Positions 1 to 9,544 of a DNA stretch of 46,293 nt are shown here, piece by piece. The position numbers were made by a program, and so were the translations under genes. The stretch's first letter is position 1. Each line of letters opens with the position of its first letter. Source of the stretch: Arachnopeziza araneosa (Eukaryota > Ascomycota > Leotiomycetes > Helotiales > Arachnopezizaceae); contig QYAI01000177.1 in the NCBI GenBank assembly GCA_003988855.1, positions 1 to 46,293 on the forward strand, in the 5' to 3' direction. The notes under the pieces were generated by a model, which saw only the letters and a list, made by a program, of their open reading frames with translations, made no database searches and was not told the DNA's origin.

Positions 1-1221
1 TTCATTGATATTCTCTTCTTACTGATACATTGATTTATCTACTTGTTTCCTGTTTATTGTATACACTGGTTTTTGGATTCATTGCGCGCATACGTTGTTC
101 TTGTTTTAAGCTTTTTGCTTTGGTTGTCCTTCCGAAATATACATATCGAGAGCTAGCTGAGGCCAACGAGATTCTTATTTTATTGGCTGCTCCTCTGCCC
201 CTCGTACAGTAGTTACTCAGTGCGCCCTCTTCTCAAATCTAAGCGAAAACACATCAATGTCTCCCCTCCCACTCTCTATAACCATGGCATAATCAACGTA
301 TCCTGTAGAGTTTCAAAATGCTACGCAAAATTTCTTATCCAAGTACAGCAACATAGTTTCATCAAGAAAATTCTGTCCTCAACCTCCCCCTCAGCAAAAC
401 AAAGATATTACCAACAAATCTGTTATGCAAAACAAGCAGTTACAAGACACATCCAATTTAGGAACTTGACTACAGTTCTAAGTGTTATATGTGACGGTAC
501 ATCTTAAGTTTACCAGGACATATAAGGCATTCGACGTTAAATTAAAAAGTTGCGTGAATAGTAAGAGTTATATATAGCGCGTTGGATCAAGTAATACTAA
601 TACCTATTTCGATGCTTGAGAGCACACTAACCATATCTTTTTTAGGCGAGAACACGGTAGCAGGCTTGATGGGCGTGAGATAGCTGTACTGGGTAGATCT
701 CAGGGGGGAAGAAAGAAATGAACCAAGAGCAGAGCTCGCAGGAGCTAGGTCCAGGGCACGTGCAACCCCATCTCATGCGGCAGCGCTCGTTTTGCGTGAC
801 ATTATTGATGTAAGTTAAGCATGTAGCTCCTACAATAATCCCTAAAGAGACCGACTTAAAAGCCGACAAATCTCTGCGACTTCAAACAAACTATCGAAGA
901 GTCATCAAGTCTATTGTCTTTCGTCTGGCTGCAATGCAGAGATGCGATTCTATCCTAGAACCTTTACAACATAGTATAGATAATTAAAGCTTACTTTCAA
1001 TCTGCAGAAAGAGCGTTTCTTCACTAAAATTCGCTCAGTCTACCTTGCAAATAATACTGGCCCAAGCCCTTGGTTTACGCGGAGAAGACCTGCTTAACGC
1101 CGATGAAAACTATAAACACATCTATATCTCTATCTCTACATTTTAAATTGTTAATATTGTCTTTAGTAAGGCTGGGTATTGAATTCACTAAACTCCCTCG
1201 TTCTTTCTGTGGTTCCAAGAA
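1..1221. other. Left-edge intergenic DNA, no gene seen
   Basis: Only short, low-complexity open frames occur here and none has a recognisable domain or signal peptide. The right end is the 3' flank of the F-box gene on the minus strand. Nothing else could be supported. Confidence 0.5.
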
Positions 1222-4200
1222 TCAATCATCCATATAAACAAGTTCCTCAACCGTTCCATATACAAGTACATAATTTTCTTGCACATGAAGCTCGGCCCGA
1301 TCGCAAGATAGCTCATCTGCGTCTGTCACAGCATCACGAGCTAACTCTTCTAGTAGCTGAGCATTCTTTTTAATGTCCTGCCGCCTCTCCACGGCTCCCT
1401 TTTTCAGGAGGAGCGCGTCTGCTGTATGGAGCCAGACTTGTTGTAAGGAGGGCAGATTTGAGAAAAATATTCGGGCGGTTTCTGCTGAGGAGATACCTAT
1501 TTGCTGTTTTGTGGTGAGGCTTGTTTGGGCGGAGAGGCTGCTTGTGTGTATTGCCGTCCTTGAGACCTCCTTGTCTGTATGATTGGCGGTGCGAGGCTCG
1601 TTGATGAAAGGTGAAGAAATACCATCTGCGCTCCGTGTGGCTGACTGAAAAGGAGTCAAGTTCAACTGTCTCCCGCCGAATCGCTTTGGCCAGTGACCGG
1701 ACTGCCCCTTTGGGTTCAGCTCATTACAGGAAATCATGCTGTACCACTCATCTACAGCCGCTATCCGTGTTTCGTAAGAGTCGATCTTAGAAAATCTTGC
1801 CACCTGCTTCAGTCCTCCGATGCACAAGATGGCGCTCAACACTTGATCCGTTGGAGGTTTTGCACCATAACCACGAAGAGATCTTTCGAGAGAACCGAAA
1901 TACGACGGAGGTCTGAACATTCGTCGAAGATACTCTAAAAGAAGCGGGAAAACCTGATGGGTCTGAAGAAGTGTTTTGATATCATACTCGCTCATAACCT
2001 CAGCCTCAATGGGATTAAAACTGTAGTGTTCGTGAAGGACCTGTCGATCTCTCGTGGGTTTCTTAAGTCGAAACTCGTGATATCTTTCTAGGAAATGACA
2101 GACCGTGAATAACAAAGGAATGAGACGGCGTCGAAGACGAGCCTGTTGAGGTAAGAAATCAAGTATATCTGCTTTATTTTTCAAAAGGAAATGGTCCTGA
2201 GTGATCCATTGCGCTATGCTAGAAGATAGTTGCGTTGCAAGAAACACTCGATTCCATACTGTGCAAATATACTGTAGATTCAGATTTGAAGACGACGGTG
2301 GGGGATAGAGGGAAAGCACAAATCGTGGAACCGGATTTTGTTTCAAGAATGCTCTCGCAATTGGAGTGTCGTTGAGTGAGATCAGGTTATGCCACTTTCT
2401 GGACGCAAGTCGCAAATGCAAAATATCAGGGACAGAGAGACAAGCAACAATCTGTGCTTGAAGCTCGCTTGGAAGTGCTGAGAACCGTTGTTCGAAGGTA
2501 TGGGCAATTGTAGCTTTCAGTCCTGTCTGTTGCATCGTAATGAATTTTTTCTCTTTGCAACAACCATCAAATTCGCCTACTTTCCTTTCACTCTCAATCC
2601 TAGAAATTCGTGGCTTTGACTTGTTAGTCTTTAATCGTGATCGAGAAGATTGGCTTTGACTTTCGAGTATTTTCTGTCTCATTCTTTCAGCTTTTCGACT
2701 GTCGATGACCGAAATGAATGATTTTGACGCAGAGCTGGTGGATTTTGCTCCATTGGACCCTTTCTCCTCTTCGCTAGGCCCATCGGATCCCTTGAGCTCC
2801 GAAAGATACCTTTTTGAACCGACTTCGACGATACGCAGAGGCTCTTTTCCCTTCCAGTCTTTTCCTGAGGTCGAATTTACTGGCTCCAATGCGATATCTT
2901 TAACCTCCAATCTATCTTTGATGTCTTCAAAGACTTGCACAGCTGGCACGAGATAACAAAGTCCGGTCCCAACGTAGCCAGCAACAACGTGACCATAGAA
3001 GTGTCCCAGGGTTTGGTCTAGAATACCCGAGCCACAGTCTCCATCCTGAAGAGATCCGTCCAAATGTGCAGAATAAAGCTCTTGAAAAGTAATTCGATTG
3101 GGCAATCGCATGTAGGATGCTGTGGCGTTTAGCTTGCCGCTCAAGAACTTCGAGGAGGCGGTCATGGTGACAATTGTGACGTCTCCACTAATCTCCATTG
3201 GTGGCCTAGCTTGTAGAAATCTTTGAGCAGCATTGGCACCCCAACTTATTTCATTGCTGCTGCTAGGATAATTGCCACTTAGCTCTACTAGTGCATAGTC
3301 AAGAGACTGTTTGTTACTAGACTCTGAATGCAGCGCCAGCTTTCCAACACGGCCGAGACTTTGAGGTGTAATAAGCGCTCTCTTCTGAGATTCTTCTTCA
3401 TCATTACCTGAACTGGTTTCACGTGATAGCTCCACACCTGAGTCACAGGAAGGTTGGCTAGTGATCGATAAAGTATCAACATCAAGAGAAGAGGAGTTGT
3501 TTCCACTCGGCATCGGAGGATTAATCTCAACATCGTCCTCTTCTGAATCGCTCATGCCGTCGAAATCGCAATCGTCAAGGTCTGGGGTTGAAAGTTCTGA
3601 TGAGAACAAGCTCATTAATTCCGAGAATGCATGACCAGCAGTTAACTGGTAGGTTTTGTCTTTGGTAAATAGGATTGGACCGCCAGTGACTGGTCGCATT
3701 GCACTACTATCCGAGTGAGGTACAAATAGACGTCCGCCGAGGGAAGTATCTCCAGATGCGGAGAAGACTGGAGTCTCGTCCACTAGAGCTGCATCAAACG
3801 ATAAAGTCGATGGGATGTCTTCTTGAGCCAGGAGATCAGGAAGTTTGGCTGTGTCGCCAAGTCCGATTGGAGGATAGTCTCTCATTACCCCGGTCTTCGT
3901 TATGCCACTCTCCAAAATGGCCCTCCTGACTGCTTTCCGTGCCACGGCATCGGTCGAGCATATCAATATCTTGGGCTCCGCTTTTTCCTCAGTCCGACCA
4001 ATCATGTAAATCCCAAAGCTGAGGGCGGGACCATATTTGCATGAGTTCTCAATACACTCCTTGATCTCTGGGCTGATCCGAACCCACGCCTCCCGCACAG
4101 GTCCTACTGCTTCCCAACAGGAATATTTCCCCTTGGCCAGAGATCCTCTCTTGTCTCCTACCGAACTCCTGTCCCATTGACTCTTCGATTTACCGAAACC

Positions 4201-4224
4201 AAGAAATCTTGTAAGGCTCGCCAT
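1222..4224 (-). CDS. F-box protein with N-terminal chymotrypsin-like (Cys-nucleophile) domain
   Basis: This is one uninterrupted 1000-codon frame. Residues about 150-440 read as a trypsin/chymotrypsin-fold domain: the His box is LTAGHAF (His198), the Asp box is SLDYALVEL (Asp309), and the nucleophile box is DGDCGSG with Cys397 where serine proteases have Ser. A long acidic Ser-rich insert (about 201-285) separates the His and Asp boxes. A basic linker (about 500-560) leads to an F-box at about 580-630 (ALPSELQAQIV...LRLASRKWHNLI). The remaining 370 residues are helical and of the kind seen after F-boxes in fungal proteins. F-boxes bind Skp1 in SCF ubiquitin ligases, so the protein may recruit a substrate for ubiquitination. 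Whether the protease-like part cleaves anything is unknown. The start at 4224 is the first Met and precedes basic, Ser-rich sequence. An intron missed inside the frame, or two genes fused by an assembly indel, are alternatives, but the continuity argues for one gene. Confidence 0.75.
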   Translation of the reverse strand: MASLTRFLGFGKSKSQWDRSSVGDKRGSLAKGKYSCWEAVGPVREAWVRISPEIKECIENSCKYGPALSFGIYMIGRTEEKAEPKILICSTDAVARKAVRRAILESGITKTGVMRDYPPIGLGDTAKLPDLLAQEDIPSTLSFDAALVDETPVFSASGDTSLGGRLFVPHSDSSAMRPVTGGPILFTKDKTYQLTAGHAFSELMSLFSSELSTPDLDDCDFDGMSDSEEDDVEINPPMPSGNNSSSLDVDTLSITSQPSCDSGVELSRETSSGNDEEESQKRALITPQSLGRVGKLALHSESSNKQSLDYALVELSGNYPSSSNEISWGANAAQRFLQARPPMEISGDVTIVTMTASSKFLSGKLNATASYMRLPNRITFQELYSAHLDGSLQDGDCGSGILDQTLGHFYGHVVAGYVGTGLCYLVPAVQVFEDIKDRLEVKDIALEPVNSTSGKDWKGKEPLRIVEVGSKRYLSELKGSDGPSEEEKGSNGAKSTSSASKSFISVIDSRKAERMRQKILESQSQSSRSRLKTNKSKPRISRIESERKVGEFDGCCKEKKFITMQQTGLKATIAHTFEQRFSALPSELQAQIVACLSVPDILHLRLASRKWHNLISLNDTPIARAFLKQNPVPRFVLSLYPPPSSSNLNLQYICTVWNRVFLATQLSSSIAQWITQDHFLLKNKADILDFLPQQARLRRRLIPLLFTVCHFLERYHEFRLKKPTRDRQVLHEHYSFNPIEAEVMSEYDIKTLLQTHQVFPLLLEYLRRMFRPPSYFGSLERSLRGYGAKPPTDQVLSAILCIGGLKQVARFSKIDSYETRIAAVDEWYSMISCNELNPKGQSGHWPKRFGGRQLNLTPFQSATRSADGISSPFINEPRTANHTDKEVSRTAIHTSSLSAQTSLTTKQQIGISSAETARIFFSNLPSLQQVWLHTADALLLKKGAVERRQDIKKNAQLLEELARDAVTDADELSCDRAELHVQENYVLVYGTVEELVYMDD

Positions 4225-4887
4225 ATCCGCTCATAAATTTGTGCCTGATTTTAGAAGACATATATATGGCGAAGTCGTGCAAACGAACGCCACAGCTTTT
4301 TTGGAGACGGCGACATGATGAAGAGGAAGAGAGATGGGACATGGAAGGATGTGATGTTCAGAAGACTCAAAGTATTGGATGATGACTAGGGGTCGACGAG
4401 GTTGTCTTCCGCAGCCACTAAGGAAGGGAAGTCAATAGGCCCGAGAGAGATGCCTTGCAGTACCAGGGGGTGTCCGAATGCGGACTAGACAAGTCACGGA
4501 TCAGGTTGACGAGGACTCTTCAGGTCTGGCTTGGTGAGCAGCGAGCAGCAAGCACTGCGGTCCGAGTGGATGATGGGGGCACAGCCTCTCCAGCGCCTGT
4601 AAAAGTTGGCCCCAATTTCACAGCGTGCACAGGCCAATATTTGAGAGACAGCCACCAAGGCTGGGCGATCTCGGTGCTTCCTCGGGACATGGTTGAGGCA
4701 CTCCGATCTTACGGCCTCATCTTACCGGTACCTGGCCGGCGGGAAAGGGCCGAAGAAACAATGTTGATCGATTTCGTATGTTTCGTGACATTCTGCCTCT
4801 GAGCTGGAGCACCTTCATAATGTCGCTGTCCCTACACCACTCTCTTCTTTTGAGCTTGCCATCCTGTTCGCCCAACTTGCTTCAATC
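4225..4887. promoter_or_regulatory. Divergent promoter region
   Basis: This 663-bp stretch lies between two divergently transcribed genes and must hold both promoters. An AT-rich TATATATA-like tract sits about 40 bp upstream of the minus-strand gene start. An open frame at 4455-4802 has no recognisable domain and is treated as chance. Confidence 0.4.
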
Positions 4888-5981
4888 ATGGCATCTCTTG
4901 ATCTGACGTTGAGAGACCAAGTCTCTCTATCAATGCGACCAATCGTGGTGCAGCAGTTCTGGGGGCCGCCAGAATCCCCTATCACATCCCTTGGAGGACA
5001 CAGGATCACGAGACTTGACAGTTTCTTTGGCACCTATTTCCAGTATTATGCCGAGCAATGCAATCTCATTGGGCGACACGCAAGAGGCATGTGTTCATCC
5101 ATTGAGACGCACCAAGATATCATGAGCATATCGCAACTGCTCCAACAACCTCTGACTCGGGAAGAGGTACGGAAGGTAATAGGCGGCTTCTTGAAAGCAG
5201 CCGACAAAGAACAGCACGACAATTCAATCAATCTCGTAGCTCGCTTGCTTCTCATGATTAAGTTTGGCGATCTACCACATGAGTGCCTGGGAGGGCGGCA
5301 CCTCGATTGGAACCACGGAAACCTATCCGAGTTCGTCCACGATTACTTCTCCCGTCCCCCGACTCGTAGTCATCATCGTATCAAGCTTGAGAAATCGTTC
5401 AATGCAATGAACATACAACGCATAGCGGGGATTGAAATCAGGTGGACCGACAACTTGGCAGACCACTTGCGTATGATGGATGATGATAAAGCAATTGCTG
5501 TCTTTCATCATGCCTCTTTTCTTGAATACCAGCTACACAAGTAAGTCCAACAATTAAACACGCTGGATTGATAGACTGATGGTGAAATGACAGCCCCATG
5601 TTTCCGCCTCGGTTCATTGAAGAGACTCTCAGGACACTAGCCCTCTTATTTCCCAAGTACGACCTGGTAGCCAAGAAATGGTTCTCCGGCCTTTCTTCGA
5701 CCGCACATCGTCTTGATATGCAAATAATTCAGATAGGAAGCTTAAATGCCGAACTGCGGCAGCTTGAAAATTTCACGTATTGGCATGACCGTCTTGTGAT
5801 TTTGAAGGAAGTATATGATGATGCTAGACCAAATACCTTATCCCAGTGGTGGTACGATCGCCGGAATGGTCCGCAGTGGTACACATTCTGGGTTGCCTTG
5901 TGGGTTTTGATCTTGACAGTTTTCTTCGGCTTGGTACAGTGTGTTGAAGGAGCTCTGCAAGTGTATAAAGCTTTCGGTTGA
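4888..5981 (+). CDS. Fungal orphan protein with C-terminal membrane anchor
   Basis: There are two exons, 4888-5540 and 5594-5981, joined across a 53-nt intron (GTAAGT...ACAG) with phase preserved, giving 346 residues. Most of the protein is soluble and mixed helical. The C-terminus carries one hydrophobic segment (about 315-340: WYTFWVALWVLILTVFFGLV) followed by QCVEGALQVYKAFG. From family memory, this ending, together with a preceding RTLALLFP-type helix, is a recurrent signature of a large orphan family in filamentous fungi whose function is unknown. The topology suggests a tail-anchored or single-pass protein facing the cytosol, as no signal peptide is visible. The gene is divergent from the F-box gene. 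The intron and anchor are clear; no function can be assigned. Confidence 0.75.
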
Positions 5982-6051
5982 GTTTCACTCAGCGGATACG
6001 CGCACTTATATCTTATGCACCTTAGCCTCAATAAGCATCAAGAGAGAACCT

Positions 6052-6813
6052 CTACCCGTCAAGAGGAAACCGATCTACAAAGTTGAAGGTGTTCACCCCA
6101 GTGGCGATACTCGAAACAATCGTCAGAATCTCGTTATGGAAGACTCCTAGCGCAGAGCCAAGGCCATTCACGCTTTTCAATACACTTCCCACACTTCCCA
6201 GAGCACGCATTGGTTTTCCGCACCGATATCTATCAAGAAGGATCTGGCTTGGTCGACCAGCTGGGAAGAGCGTGCGTGTGGTACCGTTCCCCACGAAGAG
6301 CCCTTCAGCACCAGAAGAGATGATTATACTGTCAAAGCCAGTAGCATTGGAGGCAGAATAGGTCTGATTGATACCAAACTTTAGAATTTCGCTCACAACT
6401 ACCGTATTCACGCCCAGGGCAGAAAAAGCCGCAGCCAATTGCCCGCCTATAAAATTGATACGGCGGATTTAGTACTAGCAAGCACGCCTACCGTAAGGCT
6501 CACGATTGAATTAAGTTTGTTGCTAAAAATACGGATGGATTCCGTCGCGTTGTTGTTGTTGTCGTAATATCTCGGATCTGGGAGAGGAGATGCAACTCCT
6601 ATGACAGAAGCGACACGTTTAGCCGGCTCGTTTGTGAGATGTTGAGCTGAGTGATGACATTCTCTTGTATGATTTAGGATTGGATATGCGAAACTTCGAA
6701 ACGAATAGCGTTGGTGGGAGGATGTTGCTCTCCAGGAATTAGGCTGTTGAAAAATAGGCGGGGTTGGCTTTAGACATCGGCGAATGTATTTTCTGTGCCG
6801 CGGAACAAAACTC
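6052..6813 (-). pseudogene. Large-subunit catalase, C-terminal remnant
   Basis: Reading the minus strand, two conceptual exons flank an intron of about 60 nt between about 6490 and 6446. The downstream exon (6052-6446) encodes the DJ-1/PfpI-like C-terminal domain typical of large-subunit catalases, with GQLAAAFSALGVNTVVV, FDSIIISSGAEGLF and RCGKPMRALGSVGSVL recognisable. The upstream part encodes the linker before it, including NEPAKRVASVIGV, ENVITQLN and NAIRFEVSHIQS. It is disrupted: a TAA follows HIQS, a frameshift lies between ENVITQLN and NEPAKRV, and another TAA follows YFSTA with a further frame change. No heme-binding core was found upstream. The relic therefore cannot make an active catalase. 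A short intact C-terminal ORF (128 codons) remains but has no obvious promoter. Confidence 0.75.
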
Positions 6814-9544
6814 TAGAGATAGAGCGTGAGAGCGTAGAGAAAAATCCTTTCCCAATTGTTTCGAGCAAAGTTGGTCCCCTCTTTTCAGTTTCAGTTCCAT
6901 CCATACGAGGACATAGTGCAGAAACAATACTTAAAGTTTGAAAAGCGCCAATCTACACCTCATCGCATTATACAAGGAGCGGAGGTGTGAAACCGTACGC
7001 AGTAGACAGATTCTCATCTCCACATACTTATATACACCCGTAAATACGGAGAATACAAGTGGCCGCCGAATCAATTGTGTTCCTTACCACGGTGAATTTC
7101 TTAAGCCTCCACAGCAGAGATACCAGGCTGAAGTGGTTGTTCAGCTTTGACTAATTCACCACGGCCGTGTGGTCGGAAGAATGTGGCCGTGCGAGACCAT
7201 GTGAGACGAAATGGAGGGAATTGAATGTAGAGAGTGAAAAGATTTGTTGGAAGGAAGATGTCGGTGTGACGTTGCCAGGCTGACGCAGTAGCATCTGATC
7301 TGATTAAGATAGATTGGCGACTTATATTTCCGATTCAGATCTACATTGAACAGGTTCCCCTGCTCAACTGAGGATAACTAGAGACAGACTTCAAATCCAC
7401 AGTAATGGGATGACATCTCTTCTAGACCTGGAATCCAGGTGGCTAATAGTCAATATCTTGAGTTAAAGTTTCATGCCCTCCATTTGCGATTTATGTGATG
7501 GGCATGTTGTGGAACAAACAATTGCGGGAGAGATCGACTTTTCCTTGTGGCTCAATGAGGAATGTTTCGAGAACAGGCGGTCTAGAAGGGTCCCTGGTTG
7601 TACCCAGTAATCTCCGATATGCTTGAGTTTATTACTCAACCAACATCCAAGGTAGTACGAACTACCTGCGATGGGAAATTAGCTTAGCAAGATCTACATT
7701 TGCCTTACCAATCCTGTGCTCATTTCTTGAGAATGGCCCGGACAAACTTGACTCTTTTGCGACAGTCAATCGTGGAACTGCCCAGGAATTATCCACCGAG
7801 CTATCGAGGAATTAATACTCTCAAGAAGATGTTGCAGTCCGTGCGAGTCAAAAGTATCTCTGACGCCCAGAGAGAAATTCGCTGTGTGATGAAATCATCC
7901 GCATGTCTACATCGATTAATCTCAGATGGTCCTCGCAACCAGGGTCCCACGATATAGTCCGCATGCCTAGCCTTCGACAGAAAGAACAAGGGAGCAATCA
8001 AACAATCAGATGTGAACTGGATTGAGACTGGTTATGCTGCCTTCCGCGTTCGCATCGGTAGTTAAGACTTTCCTCAGCGGGCAAGGTTTGGAGTAATTGT
8101 GTCTGCGTTCTGGCTGATCTTAAAGAGAGATTGTTTCGAATAGCAATTGAATGCTCTTGAAGGTTTTTTTTGGCGCCATAGAAGGCATGAGTAAAAATTG
8201 TCCACTCTGGATTCGGTGGTCCGGTCGAGACTCTCCATACGTTTCAAGGTATCATCAAATGTGTATGAGGGGGTATAAGAAGAGCTTCTTCATGGATAAG
8301 CTCTTGGTAATTGCGCAGCTCCACATTAATCTTGATAGGTAATGTCCTAAGGAAATGAACAGTCATTGAAGGTCGGCGTGATGTTGTTGGCGTTCTCGCC
8401 ATGTCGTGGCGGCTTGAAGAACATTAAAAATCAAGAAAGAGCTGTGAGGCTAGCGCATCGACAGTATGTACTGACTAAATATCTTGCTTCCGTGGATTTG
8501 ATATCATGGACGTGATGCATCATTTCGGGCTGGCGTCAATAATGGGCGGATTGAGGGATTGGAGATGACGGAAAGGAAAAAGAGCAGCGGAAAGGGAGCG
8601 AGAAGGAAGTGGACAGATGCCGCAATTAGCTCACGTGAGGGGTCGAACTTTCAGAACGGTATCTCCAAACCTCTTTCCAGTAATAAAGGATGATCTAATT
8701 TCTTGTCTTCTGCTCTTAATTTGCTCATCTTTTATACGAGCCATCTAGGTATTTCTTCTGCAATCTCGGTATCACGTGATACAGACCAATTCTCTATCCC
8801 CCTGAGGTTTTCCAACTTTTCCGTCTCGCAGCCATGAACATCAACATCAACCCACCCACCCAAATCAACAATACGTCAATCAATTTGGTCTTTTTTTTTC
8901 TCGATCTTGCGCTGCTACCGTACATTTGTAAATCCTCTAGCAAGATGTCATGGATGGAAACACCGACAAAGGACCGCTGAAACTCTCGCACGAACTTCCT
9001 CGTTTGTACTTCACTTCCCTCCTCTCCACAGCTCTTGCGTACCAAAATCTGCACTCTTCTCTATTGTTCGGGCCGTTTGATGGGAACTGCTCGTCCTCAA
9101 CAGCATTACATCATCCCGGGCCCCAGACGCCCTGCAGCAAGCCACCAACCCCGCGTTAGTGCCTGTCCATCATCAACGGGAACCGCCTCACAACAAGAAT
9201 GCTCGCCGAAACTCGACCCACTGACAGCTGCACTCCTCCCATTCCAGGAATTGCGCTGCAGTCAATCTCTTTCGATCTTCGGGCCTTCTGAGGGGCTCCA
9301 AGTTACCCAGCTGTCAGGGAAACAGGCGTGCGCCTCCCTATGAGCTGATGCCGAGAATCGATTGCGGGGTAGGTCAGAGATTTTATCAACAGCTACATAA
9401 ATTATGACGTCCTACTCATGCTCTTTGCTTTCTCTCCCTAACCCTTCTTTTGTCCCTTACGACGACCTCCTCACTGTGGGGTTCTGGGCCTCATTATTCT
9501 GCTTCATTTATACCAGTCTCCAGATTTTCCTCAGGCGCAAAACC
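6814..9544. other. Long intergenic region upstream of the GH31 gene
   Basis: About 2.7 kb without a gene I can support. Several short frames exist on both strands (for example 7473-7610 plus, and an ATG-less frame near 7130-7350 minus), none with a recognisable family. A perfect palindrome GTATCACGTGATAC lies at 8769-8782. The last few hundred bases are presumably promoter and 5' leader of the alpha-glucosidase. The in-frame stretch 9404-9544 could add 47 residues including a hydrophobic segment, but the downstream ATG is preferred as start. Confidence 0.45.
8769..8782. promoter_or_regulatory. 14-bp palindromic CACGTG element
   Basis: GTATCACGTGATAC is a perfect palindrome centred on CACGTG, the core bound by bHLH factors of the Cbf1/USF type. 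It sits about 760 bp upstream of the alpha-glucosidase start. The role is inferred from the motif only. Confidence 0.4.

Noticed and set aside
4455..4802. 115-codon plus-strand frame
   Set aside because: It has no recognisable domain or signal, lies in a divergent promoter region, and its composition looks noncoding.
7473..7610. Short frame with a CDLC motif (45 codons)
   Set aside because: A single CxxC in so short a frame is not enough, and no continuing exon could be found.
7700..7957. 85-codon plus-strand frame
   Set aside because: No family features, and similar-length frames occur on the opposite strand over the same bases.
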